The notes under the pieces were generated by a model that saw nothing but the letters and a program-made list of their open reading frames with translations, was not told the DNA's origin and ran no database searches. From NCBI GenBank assembly GCA_041629655.1, contig JBFKMV010000082.1:1-20272 (forward strand): 20,272 nucleotides of DNA, in the 5' to 3' direction. The position numbers were made by a program, and so were the translations under genes. Below, in pieces: positions 1 to 6,911 of the stretch (the first letter of the stretch is position 1; the number at the start of each line of letters is the position of its first letter). The DNA comes from JBFKMV01 sp041629655. GTDB lineage: Bacteria; Acidobacteriota; Polarisedimenticolia; Polarisedimenticolales; Polarisedimenticolaceae.

Positions 1-1
1 C

Positions 2-1588
2 CGCGTCCGCAAGTTCGTCCGCCGCCACACGCTCGGCGTGGTCGTTTCGGGCGCCGTGGTCCTGATGCTGGCGGTGCTCGCCGCGGTGATGACGATCCAG
101 GCCGGCCGCATCGCCAGCGAGCGGGACCGCGCCAACCGCGAGGCCGAGGCGAAGGGGCGTGTCTCGGAGTTCCTGACCGAGCTGTTCGAGGTGTCCGACC
201 CCGGAGAAGCGCGCGGCAATTCGATCACCGCGCGGGAATTGCTGGACCGCGGGGCCGCCAGGATCGAAGAAGAGCTGGCCGAGGACCCGGAGCTGCAGGC
301 CGAGCTGATGGACGTGATGGGCGGCGTGTACACCAGCCTCGGCCTGTATCCGGAGTCGCAGCCGCTGCTGGAACGGGCGCTCGAGTCCCGGCGCCGGTTC
401 CTGGGCCCGGAGCATCCGAAGACGCTGGAGACCCTGGCCTCGCTGGGCATCCTGTTCAAGAAGCAGAGCCGCTTCGCGCAGGCCGAAGCGATCTACCGCG
501 AGCTGCTGGAGCTGCGGCAACGGACGCTCGGCCCGGACGATTCGAAGACGCTGGCCGTCATGAACAACCTGGGCAACGTGCTGAAGCAGCAGGGGCGGAC
601 CGAGGAGGCGACGCCGTTGCTCGAGGCGACCCTGGACGGATTCCGCAGCCTGCGGGGCGACGACCACCTGCACACGCTGATCGCCGCCAACAACCTCGCC
701 TCGGCCTATCACGAGCAGGGCCGCTACGGCGACGCCGAGCCGATCCTGCGCGAAGCCGTGGAGGGCTTCGGCACGCAGCTCGGCGAGAACCACCCGCACA
801 CCCTGTTGACCTCGATGAACCTGGCCAACCTCTACGAGCGGCAGGGACAGCACGCCCGCGCCGAGTCGCTCTACGAGGACACGATCGAACGCTCGCGGCG
901 GGTGCTCGGCGAAGACCATCCGCAGACCCTGCTGTGCGTGGGCAACCTGATCAACCTGTACCAGGTCCAGGGGCGCCACGACGAGGCGGAACCGCTCGTG
1001 ATCGAGGCGGTCGAGCAGAACCGCCGCAGGCTGGGTGACGACCATCGCGACACGCTGTGGTCGAGGTCCCAGCTCGCCGACGTGTACGCCGGCAGGGGGC
1101 TGCCCCGCCGTGCCGTGGAGCTGCATGTCGAGATCCTCGAGACGCGTCGCCGCACGCTGGGCGACGACCACCCGGACACGTTGAAATCGCTCCACCGCGT
1201 GATCGAGCTGTACCGGGAAACGGGACGCGCCACGCTTGCGCGTGAGCTGGCTGCGGACCTGCTGTCGCGCCGCCGCGCGGCGGCGACCGGCCCCGAGGCC
1301 ACGGCCGCGGCGATGAACGAGTACGCCTGGCTGCTGCTGACCTGTGAGCCGCCCAACCTGCGGGATCCGGAGCAGGCGCTCGGTTTCGCCGAGCGGGCCT
1401 GCGGGCTCACCGAACGCAGGAACGCGGAGTACCTCGACACGCTCGCGCTGGCGTACCACGGCACGGGCAGGACGGACCGGGCGGCGGAGACCGAACGTGA
1501 AGCGATCGCGCTGCTGCCCGAGGGAGAGTCGCCGGCTCGCGCGGAGTACGAGCAGCGCCTGCGGGACTACGAGGAGGGGAAACGCTGA
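2..1588 (+). CDS. Ser/Thr protein kinase, C-terminal part: membrane segment plus TPR repeats (5' end outside window)
   Basis: The frame is open from base 2, so the gene starts before the window; the GTG at 38 lies inside the membrane segment and is not the true start. The visible 528 residues open with a basic juxtamembrane stretch (RVRKFVRRH), then a hydrophobic helix at visible residues about 12-31. A linker containing LFEVSDPGEARGNSITAREL follows; it is typical of kinase-TPR fusions in Acidobacteriota-like bacteria. Seven or more kinesin-light-chain-type TPR units come next, about 42 residues each, marked by LG-(D/E)-(D/N)H-x-xTL and aromatic-x-x-x-G-(R/Q) signatures, so the DNA has a 126-bp period. 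The kinase domain itself is not visible and is inferred from the junction sequence. In this family the kinase is cytoplasmic and the TPR part lies on the far side of the membrane as a binding module. A TPR-only membrane protein is the alternative. Confidence 0.85.
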   Translation, partial: RVRKFVRRHTLGVVVSGAVVLMLAVLAAVMTIQAGRIASERDRANREAEAKGRVSEFLTELFEVSDPGEARGNSITARELLDRGAARIEEELAEDPELQAELMDVMGGVYTSLGLYPESQPLLERALESRRRFLGPEHPKTLETLASLGILFKKQSRFAQAEAIYRELLELRQRTLGPDDSKTLAVMNNLGNVLKQQGRTEEATPLLEATLDGFRSLRGDDHLHTLIAANNLASAYHEQGRYGDAEPILREAVEGFGTQLGENHPHTLLTSMNLANLYERQGQHARAESLYEDTIERSRRVLGEDHPQTLLCVGNLINLYQVQGRHDEAEPLVIEAVEQNRRRLGDDHRDTLWSRSQLADVYAGRGLPRRAVELHVEILETRRRTLGDDHPDTLKSLHRVIELYRETGRATLARELAADLLSRRRAAATGPEATAAAMNEYAWLLLTCEPPNLRDPEQALGFAERACGLTERRNAEYLDTLALAYHGTGRTDRAAETEREAIALLPEGESPARAEYEQRLRDYEEGKR

Positions 1589-1601
1589 GCGGCGCTCGAG
1601 C
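1584..1601. terminator. Hairpin over the kinase-gene stop codon at a convergent junction
   Basis: Bases 1584-1590 (GCTGAGC) pair with 1594-1601 (GCTCGAGC, one bulged G) around a 3-nt loop, giving a 7-bp GC-rich stem. It includes the TGA at 1586-1588 and ends 3 nt before the stop (cta, 1605-1607) of the opposing DUF454 gene. No T-run follows, so it is not a classical intrinsic terminator; it may only slow polymerase or protect 3' ends. Confidence 0.3.
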
Positions 1602-1604
1602 CCG

Positions 1605-2081
1605 CTACTCGCCCTCGCCGACGACCGGGGCGCGAACGATCGTCACGGTCCCGATCACGGCCGCGCCCACGATCACCAGCGCCAGCCACGTCGGCAGCGC
1701 CCCGCGAAACGCCAAGAGCGACAGGCTGACCGTCACGGCGACCCACATCAGGACCAGCGCGTTGCGCTTGGCGCTCGCCGGTAGCCCTCCCCCGTCGAGA
1801 TAGCGCAGGTAGGGCCGGAAGATGCGCACACGGATCAGCCGCTCCTCCAGCACCGGGCAGCTCCGCGCGAACAGGTACGAGGCCGCGATCAGGAAGATCG
1901 TGGTCGGCAGCCCGGGCACCACGACGCCGACCAGGCCGAGCCCGACGCACACCACGCCCAACGCGGCGAGCGCCACCCGCCGGGGCGAGCGGATCATCGA
2001 AGACCGGGTGGTGGTCTGGGGACCGGCGTCGAACGTCGTCATCGGCTCGGGCACCTCGGAGAATCGTGGGTCACGATCCAT
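1605..2081 (-). CDS. DUF454 (YbaN-like) small inner-membrane protein
   Basis: The 158-residue reading has the DUF454 hallmark: a first membrane helix with repeated Gly, then VVPGLPTTIFLIAASYLFAR followed by SCP, and two further hydrophobic helices near residues 112-125 and 130-146. The function of the family is unknown; YbaN-type proteins are about 120-130 residues, nearly all membrane-embedded. The N-terminus is uncertain. ATG at 2081 gives 28 extra hydrophilic residues and has only a weak GGTGGTG ahead of it. ATG at 2042 (Met14) has a good GAGGTG 9 nt upstream. ATG at 1997 (Met29) gives the length closest to the family. I list the longest form but consider 2042 at least as likely. It stands alone, divergent from the threonine aldolase gene and convergent with the kinase gene. 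Confidence 0.85.
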   Translation of the reverse strand: MDRDPRFSEVPEPMTTFDAGPQTTTRSSMIRSPRRVALAALGVVCVGLGLVGVVVPGLPTTIFLIAASYLFARSCPVLEERLIRVRIFRPYLRYLDGGGLPASAKRNALVLMWVAVTVSLSLLAFRGALPTWLALVIVGAAVIGTVTIVRAPVVGEGE

Positions 2082-2158
2082 CAGCCTACACCACCGGGGG
2101 CCGGGCCGTCACACGCAAGATCTCGCCACGATCCTCCAAACCGTTGATGAAAAGTGAG

Positions 2159-2185
2159 TTGCGCTCCAGGCCGTCGGGAGCGCAG
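2159..2185 (+). promoter_or_regulatory. Inverted repeat upstream of the threonine aldolase gene
   Basis: GCGCTCC (2161-2167) and GGAGCGC (2177-2183) form a perfect 7-bp stem around a 9-nt loop. It is extended by one A-T pair and one G-T pair to 2159-2185. It lies 10-35 nt ahead of the proposed -10 box at 2195, where a dimeric repressor or activator could bind. If the leaderless start proposed for this gene is right, the repeat is not transcribed with it and would act as DNA, not RNA. Confidence 0.25.
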
Positions 2186-2194
2186 CGGTCTTGC

Positions 2195-2200
2195 TACCGT
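2195..2200 (+). promoter_or_regulatory. Candidate -10 box of a leaderless promoter
   Basis: TACCGT fits TAnnnT and ends exactly 6 nt before the GTG at 2207, so transcription would start at or next to the start codon. No Shine-Dalgarno lies within 15 nt of this GTG. No convincing -35 is visible. The same 6-nt geometry occurs before the DUF3365 gene at 6068. Confidence 0.35.
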
Positions 2201-2206
2201 GTCGCC

Positions 2207-3250
2207 GTGGACCGCGTCGACTTCCGCTCCGACACCGTCAGCTGGCCCACGCCCGGGATGCGCGAGGCGATGGCGCGCGCCGCCGTGGGCGACGACGTGT
2301 ACGGCGAGGACCCGACCGTGCGGCGCCTCGAGCGCCGCGCCGCGGACTTGATGGGCAAGCAGGCCGCGTTGTTCGTGGCCAGCGGCACGATGGGGAACCT
2401 CGCCGCGATCCTGGCCCACGCCGGGCGCGGCGACGAGGCGATCCTGGGCTACGACTCCCACGTGTTCCAGTGGGAGGCGGGCAGCATGTCGGCGCTGGGC
2501 GGCGTGTTCGCGCACGTGCTGCCGACCGACGCGCGCGGCCGCATGGATCTCGCGCGCGTCGCCGAGGCGGTGCGCGACGCGGACGACGCGCACCACCCGC
2601 GCACCCGGCTGATCCTGGCCGAGAACAGCTTCAGCGGACGCGGCGGCGCCGCGCTGCCGCCCGAGTACTTCGCCGGTCTGCGGGAAGTGGCCGATCGTCA
2701 CGGGCTGGCCATGCACCTCGACGGAGCGCGGATCTGGAACGCCGCGGTCGCGCTGGGTCTCCAGGCCGCCGTCCTGGCCCGCGACGCGGACTCGGTCACG
2801 TTTTGCCTGAGCAAGGGGCTCTGCGCGCCGGTCGGCTCGGTGTTGTGCGGATCGCGCGCGTTCATCGAGCGGGCGCACCGGATCCGCAAGAGTCTCGGCG
2901 GCGGCATGCGGCAGGCCGGCATCCTCGCCGCCGCGGGGCTCGTGGCGCTGGACACGATGATCGACCGGCTGGCCGAGGATCACGCCCACGCGCGGACGCT
3001 GGCCGAGGGGCTGGCCGCGATTCCCGGGGTCGAGCTCGACCTGGACGGCGTACAGACCAACATCGTGCACTTCCGGCTGGCCGCGGAGCGCGGGCTGACC
3101 GCCGCGGCGTTCGTCGACCGGATGCGCGACGAGCACGGGATCCTGGTCGGCACCAACCCCGTCAACCTCGTGCGGGCCGTGACCCATTACTGGGTCGGGC
3201 CCGACGAGGTGCGCGCGTTCCTCGATGCCGCCCGGCGCGTGCTGGGCTGA
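2207..3250 (+). CDS. ltaE: Low-specificity L-threonine aldolase (PLP-dependent)
   Basis: This enzyme splits L-threonine or L-allo-threonine into glycine and acetaldehyde in the cytoplasm. The 347 residues match the family length and fold-type I PLP layout. DFRSDT at residues 5-10 is the standard N-terminus, SHVF (84-87) holds the cofactor-stacking His85, HLDGARIWNA (170-179) has the Asp that contacts the pyridine nitrogen, and LSKGL (201-205) carries the Schiff-base Lys203. VRAVTH (322-327) supplies the carboxylate-binding Arg323. I chose the GTG at 2207 because family homology begins there; an in-frame upstream GTG at 2066 would add 47 residues of unrelated composition. Initiation looks leaderless. 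It is single-gene, convergent with the large lipoprotein gene 6 bp away. Confidence 0.93.
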   Translation: MDRVDFRSDTVSWPTPGMREAMARAAVGDDVYGEDPTVRRLERRAADLMGKQAALFVASGTMGNLAAILAHAGRGDEAILGYDSHVFQWEAGSMSALGGVFAHVLPTDARGRMDLARVAEAVRDADDAHHPRTRLILAENSFSGRGGAALPPEYFAGLREVADRHGLAMHLDGARIWNAAVALGLQAAVLARDADSVTFCLSKGLCAPVGSVLCGSRAFIERAHRIRKSLGGGMRQAGILAAAGLVALDTMIDRLAEDHAHARTLAEGLAAIPGVELDLDGVQTNIVHFRLAAERGLTAAAFVDRMRDEHGILVGTNPVNLVRAVTHYWVGPDEVRAFLDAARRVLG

Positions 3251-3260
3251 GCCGGCTCAG
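3247..3260. terminator. 14-bp perfect palindrome spanning both stop codons of a convergent pair
   Basis: CTGAGCCGGCTCAG is self-complementary. Its left half contains the TGA of the threonine aldolase gene (3248-3250) and its right half the TGA, read on the other strand (3257-3259), of the lipoprotein gene. It may serve both transcripts as a 3'-end structure. It has no loop and no T-run, so efficient intrinsic termination is doubtful; chance in GC-rich DNA is possible. Confidence 0.3.
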
Positions 3261-5923
3261 GGGCAGATCCCGGCCGGGGTCCGCGGCGTGCCGTCGCTGG
3301 CATCGCCCAGCGGGCCGGAGCCGCAGGGGTTCTGCGCCCGGACCAGGTAGTAGTAACCGTCCCCCGCGGCGGGGTCGGGACGCGGGTCGGTCCAGTCCGC
3401 GGTCGGGCGATCGTCGGCGAGACAGTCCACCGCGAGCACGCCGCCGTCCGTCCGCAACGCCGCCAGCGTTCCGCCGACCACGTCCCAGCGGTCCGCGTCC
3501 GGCGCCGCATCCCACGAAAGGGACGTGGATCCGGCCTGCGACATCGTGACCGCCGAGCTTTCCAGGGGTATCGCGCTGAAGGCCGGATCGGCCGGCGCAC
3601 AATCGTCGAGGTCGGGGACCCGGTCGCCGTCGTCGTCCGGATCGCACGCGTCGTCCAGGCCGTCGGCGTCGAGGTCGGGCGTTCCGGACGTCGCCGTGAT
3701 CTCCCACAGGCCGCGTCCGTAGGTCGCGGCGAGCAGCCGCCCGCTCTCGGCCATGAACCGCAGCTCGTGGACCGAGACGTCGGCCGGGCCCTCGTTGCTG
3801 GTGGACCAGCTCGCGCCTCCGTCCTCGCTGGCGTACACCCCGACGTCCGTGCCGACGTACAGCCAGTCGGGCCGGCAGGGATGCCGCTCGATGCCGCGCA
3901 CCGGCGCCGGCGGGAGCGCGGTCGGCCCGGAGCCGGCGAGCGGGGACCAGCTCGCGCCTCCGTCGTCGCTGGTCCACAGGTTGTCGGGCTCGTACCCACC
4001 GAGGCCGATGTAGAGCCGGTTCGGGTCGTCGCGATCGATCAGGATCCGGGTGACGTAACGATCCGGAAGCGGATCGGCGGCGCCGTTGTCGTCGATGGTC
4101 TGCCACGTCGGGGCCACGCCCCGCGCATCGAGGGTCTTCGCCACGCCGCCGTCGTTCTGCCCGACCCAGACCTGCCCGGGATCGAAGGCCGCGACCGTTA
4201 CCGCCGACAGCGGGGCGCTGCCGGGCCCGCGGATCTCGGTCCAGGTCGGTTCGGGCTCGGCGCGTGCGTCGTCGGTACGCCACAGCGATACGCCCCCGGC
4301 GTAGAGGAACCGCGGATCTGTCGGATCGATCTCGAACGGTGCGATGAAATTCGCGTTGCCGCCGAAGCCTGCCTCGGGGATCCCGTTCCAGATCTCCGTG
4401 GCGGTCTGGCAACCGTCGGAGGACCGGTGGAGCTGCAGGTAGACGTACTCGCCGTAGCAGTAGGATTCGTCCTCCACGTCGAAGCGCGAGACGCCGCCGT
4501 CGCCGCCGTACGGCTCGATGAACTCCGTCGTGGACTGCGGCGCGTACAGCGAGCCCTGGTCCTGGGTGCCGCCGTAGACCCGTCCGTTCCATCCCAGCCC
4601 ATCGGCGCCGTAGAACTGGGTCGTGCGGTAGTCGTTCTGGAGCCGCGTCCAGCCGCTGGTCTCGGAAACCGCCTCGACGTCGTCGGCCCGCGCGATACCG
4701 CCGTCCGAGGCGACGAACACCGTGCGGTTCGTGACGCCGTCGAACCCGGTGTGCGGCTCGACCCAGTGGATGTCGGCGTGGCTCGAATCGTCCGAGCGCC
4801 AGTCCGAGACCTTGGTCCAGCTCACCCCGCCGTCCACGCTGCGATGGACGTCGACCTCACCGGTGAGCAGGATGTCGGCGTTGGTGGGATGGACCCACAG
4901 CGTGTTGTAGTAGTTGATCCAGCTGAACGGGAGCCCGCTGGCGACCTGGAAGAAGTTCGCGCCCCCGTCGTCGGACCGCCATAGCACCCCGCCGTTGAAC
5001 AAGTCGTTGACGAACAACCGGCCCGGCACGGACGGGGCCCAGGCCAGCTCCATGCGGATCCCCGTTCCGAAGACCGGGGTAATCCCGCCGGCGCGGATCC
5101 AGTTGGTGCCGGCGTTGGACGTGACCCAGACCGACGTCACCAACCCCAGGATGCCCTCGAACCGCGCTCCGCTGAAGGCGATCCGGTCGGGGTCGTTGGG
5201 GTCGATCTCGAGGTCCCAGGCGTCCACGGTGGACAGCACGCGGTTCCACGTCGTTCCGCCGTTGGTACTGCGGTAGACGCCGCGCGTGTCGCTGACCGCA
5301 GCGTACACCGAGCCGTTCGAGGAGGCGACGACGCGGTGCACCTTGCGCCAGCCCACGGTCGACGCGAGCTGCGTCCAGGTCGCTCCGCCGTCGGTGGTCT
5401 TGAAGATGCCGTCGCCCCGCGGCTCGGAAGCGCCGCTGGCGAACCCCTCGCCGGTGCCGGCGTAGATCGTGTCGGGATCGCCCGGATCCATGGCCAGCGT
5501 CACCACGGCGAGGTTGCCCATGAAATCGTCGAGCGGGAACCACGAGGCGCCCGCGTCGGTCGTCTTCCACACCCCGCCGCTGACCGCCGCGGCCCACATC
5601 GTGCCGGGCTGGGTCGGATGGATCAGGATCTCTCTGGTACGGCCACCGAAGTTCGAGGGTCCGCGCGACGTCCAGCTCCCGAGCCCCGCCGACTCGGTGC
5701 GGTCCGCGCCGGCCGACAGCTGCAAGCGCCGGTGCTCACGGGCGCGCCGCAGGCCGTCGCGCCGGATCGTGCCGTCCTCGGACCGCAGCGTCTCGGCCAG
5801 CCACGCCAGCGCCGCCTCGCCGCCGGTGCGCTGCGGGGCGAGATCTTCACGCTTCTCGGCGCGGTCACAGCCGACGACGATCAAGAGCAGGAGGGCGGAC
5901 CCGATTCGTAGGCAACGCGGCAT
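3257..5923 (-). CDS. Large surface lipoprotein with Asp-box (BNR/VPS10-like) propeller, thrombospondin type-3 repeat and ICP-ending C-terminal domain
   Basis: The 888-residue protein starts with a lipoprotein signal (LLLLIVVGC, lipid Cys19), so it is exported and anchored. Residues about 85-745 carry eight Asp-box motifs of the S/T-x-D/N-G/A-G-x-x-W/F type at about 120, 175, 218, 267, 316, 361, 651 and 698, which indicates a beta-propeller of the sialidase/VPS10/photosynthesis-factor type. No sialidase catalytic Arg triad could be assigned, so enzyme activity is not claimed. An acidic calcium-binding-type repeat follows (about 749-780, DLDADGLDDACDPDDDGD), then a domain of about 100 residues ending CGSGPLGDAS...GICP that is also present at the end of the metalloprotease at 15839-17716. 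The ATG at 5923 is preceded closely by GGGGGAG. Role: probably surface binding or adhesion; ligand unknown. It is divergent from the DUF3365 lipoprotein gene. Confidence 0.88.
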   Translation of the reverse strand: MPRCLRIGSALLLLIVVGCDRAEKREDLAPQRTGGEAALAWLAETLRSEDGTIRRDGLRRAREHRRLQLSAGADRTESAGLGSWTSRGPSNFGGRTREILIHPTQPGTMWAAAVSGGVWKTTDAGASWFPLDDFMGNLAVVTLAMDPGDPDTIYAGTGEGFASGASEPRGDGIFKTTDGGATWTQLASTVGWRKVHRVVASSNGSVYAAVSDTRGVYRSTNGGTTWNRVLSTVDAWDLEIDPNDPDRIAFSGARFEGILGLVTSVWVTSNAGTNWIRAGGITPVFGTGIRMELAWAPSVPGRLFVNDLFNGGVLWRSDDGGANFFQVASGLPFSWINYYNTLWVHPTNADILLTGEVDVHRSVDGGVSWTKVSDWRSDDSSHADIHWVEPHTGFDGVTNRTVFVASDGGIARADDVEAVSETSGWTRLQNDYRTTQFYGADGLGWNGRVYGGTQDQGSLYAPQSTTEFIEPYGGDGGVSRFDVEDESYCYGEYVYLQLHRSSDGCQTATEIWNGIPEAGFGGNANFIAPFEIDPTDPRFLYAGGVSLWRTDDARAEPEPTWTEIRGPGSAPLSAVTVAAFDPGQVWVGQNDGGVAKTLDARGVAPTWQTIDDNGAADPLPDRYVTRILIDRDDPNRLYIGLGGYEPDNLWTSDDGGASWSPLAGSGPTALPPAPVRGIERHPCRPDWLYVGTDVGVYASEDGGASWSTSNEGPADVSVHELRFMAESGRLLAATYGRGLWEITATSGTPDLDADGLDDACDPDDDGDRVPDLDDCAPADPAFSAIPLESSAVTMSQAGSTSLSWDAAPDADRWDVVGGTLAALRTDGGVLAVDCLADDRPTADWTDPRPDPAAGDGYYYLVRAQNPCGSGPLGDASDGTPRTPAGICP
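3803..3964 (-). repeat. 21-bp direct repeat encoding Asp-box cores
   Basis: Bases 3803-3823 and 3944-3964 are identical over 21 bp and encode DGGASWS at residues 654-660 and 701-707 of the lipoprotein. Flanks diverge except for a shared TCGCTGG just downstream. The identity at silent positions suggests that these two propeller blades arose by recent duplication or gene conversion. Confidence 0.6.
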
Positions 5924-5947
5924 GGCTCCCCCGGGGGACGCTCACGG

Positions 5948-5967
5948 AACTTACCCCGACACGGGGT
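5948..5967 (-). promoter_or_regulatory. Candidate -10 box with adjacent inverted repeat, lipoprotein gene
   Basis: On the minus strand TAAGTT (5953-5948) fits a -10 box and would place the transcript start about 17 nt before the ATG at 5923, leaving room for the ribosome site. Sharing its first base, bases 5953-5967 form a 6-bp stem (ACCCCG/CGGGGT) with a 3-nt loop, a possible operator. No clear -35 is visible. Confidence 0.25.
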
Positions 5968-6067
5968 CCGGAACCCGACGGTGACTCGCTTTTCGCGGAC
6001 CCTCGGACCGCGGGCGTCCCTCTCGCCGGCTCACGCGCCGCCTTCGTCCTCCTCGTACTCGGAGCGC

Positions 6068-6073
6068 TAGAAT
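6068..6073 (+). promoter_or_regulatory. Candidate -10 box of a leaderless promoter
   Basis: TAGAAT is a near-consensus -10 hexamer and ends 6 nt before the ATG at 6080. The nearest purine-rich stretch (GGAG, 6061-6064) is 15 nt from the ATG, too far for normal ribosome binding and on the upstream side of the box. This points to a transcript that begins at the start codon. Confidence 0.4.
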
Positions 6074-6079
6074 GACCGC

Positions 6080-6688
6080 ATGAGAACGTCAACCCGCCTG
6101 CACCCGTTCCGTTCGACCCTGATTCTGGCCGCGGCCTGCCTGCTCGGCGCCGCGTGCACGTCGTCCGAGACGCCCGCCCCGGAAACCGAATCGACGACCG
6201 CGACGGACCCCGGTCCCGATGTGCAGCAACGCGCCCAGGACGCGCTCCAGCCGCTCAAGCGGCGCTTGATGGGCGAGCTGACCGCCGCGCTGTCCGAGGG
6301 ACCGGTCAACGCGATCGAGGTCTGTAGCGTCGTGGCGCCCGATCTGGCCGCCCAGGTCGCGCCGGAGGGCATGCGCATCGGCCGCACCAGCCACCGGCTG
6401 CGCAACCCCGCCAACGCGCCGGAGCCGTGGATGGAGCCGCTGCTCGCCGCCTACGTCGCCGACTCCGCCGACCGCGCCCCGCACACGGTGCGCATCGACG
6501 AGCGCACGATGGGTTACGTCGAGCCGATCGTGGCCCAGGAGATGTGCCTGGCCTGCCACGGCAAGAACGTCGACGCCGCCGTCGCGACGGCGCTGGCCGA
6601 GCGGTACCCCGAGGATCAGGCGACGGGATTCGAGGCCGGGGAGCTGCGCGGGATGTTCTGGGTCACGGTCCCGGTCGAGGGCGGCTAG
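6080..6688 (+). CDS. DUF3365 (Tll0287-like) c-type haem lipoprotein
   Basis: The 202-residue protein has a lipoprotein signal peptide (LLGAAC, lipid Cys26), then a Ser/Thr/Pro/Glu-rich linker to about residue 47. A DUF3365 domain follows, recognised by AIEVCSVVAP (78-87), RTSHRLRNPANAPEPW (102-117) and the haem-attachment motif CLACH (156-160). DUF3365 domains have a PAS-like fold with covalent haem in characterised Tll0287-type proteins, and are thought to act in redox sensing or electron transfer. As a free-standing lipoprotein it would sit in the periplasm, on the outer or inner membrane. It is a single gene, divergent from the Asp-box lipoprotein gene. It is about 12 kb from the cytochrome operon, so a functional link is only a possibility. 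Confidence 0.88.
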   Translation: MRTSTRLHPFRSTLILAAACLLGAACTSSETPAPETESTTATDPGPDVQQRAQDALQPLKRRLMGELTAALSEGPVNAIEVCSVVAPDLAAQVAPEGMRIGRTSHRLRNPANAPEPWMEPLLAAYVADSADRAPHTVRIDERTMGYVEPIVAQEMCLACHGKNVDAAVATALAERYPEDQATGFEAGELRGMFWVTVPVEGG

Positions 6689-6911
6689 CACGATTCCGTG
6701 GCTTTGGTTACGAATCCGTGAGCCGTTCCGCGCAGCGTGCGCGCCCGGTGTCCGGCGCGGGGTGCGCAACGGACCGGATCGGGCGGTATCCCGGAGTTTC
6801 GCGGATTGCCGGCCGCGCGGCGACGGCCCCATATTCCCGAGGTAGCGGCGCGCAATTTGCTGGCTTCTTTCCTGCTGTGAGATCTGCAATACCGATCGTG
6901 GAGCACCCCTG
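6689..6911. other. 223-bp non-coding gap
   Basis: No plausible gene is seen; the minus-strand frame that crosses it lacks family features. Bases 6850-6895 are the least GC-rich stretch nearby and may hold the promoter of the phosphotransferase gene (TTGCTG at 6857-6862 is a weak -35 candidate), but I cannot identify a matching -10. A GGAG at 6900-6903 is the ribosome site for the ATG at 6912. Confidence 0.4.

Noticed and set aside
3257..5923. Sialidase call for the Asp-box lipoprotein
   Set aside because: Asp-boxes are shared by many propellers; I could not assign the catalytic Arg triad, Tyr or Asp of sialidases.
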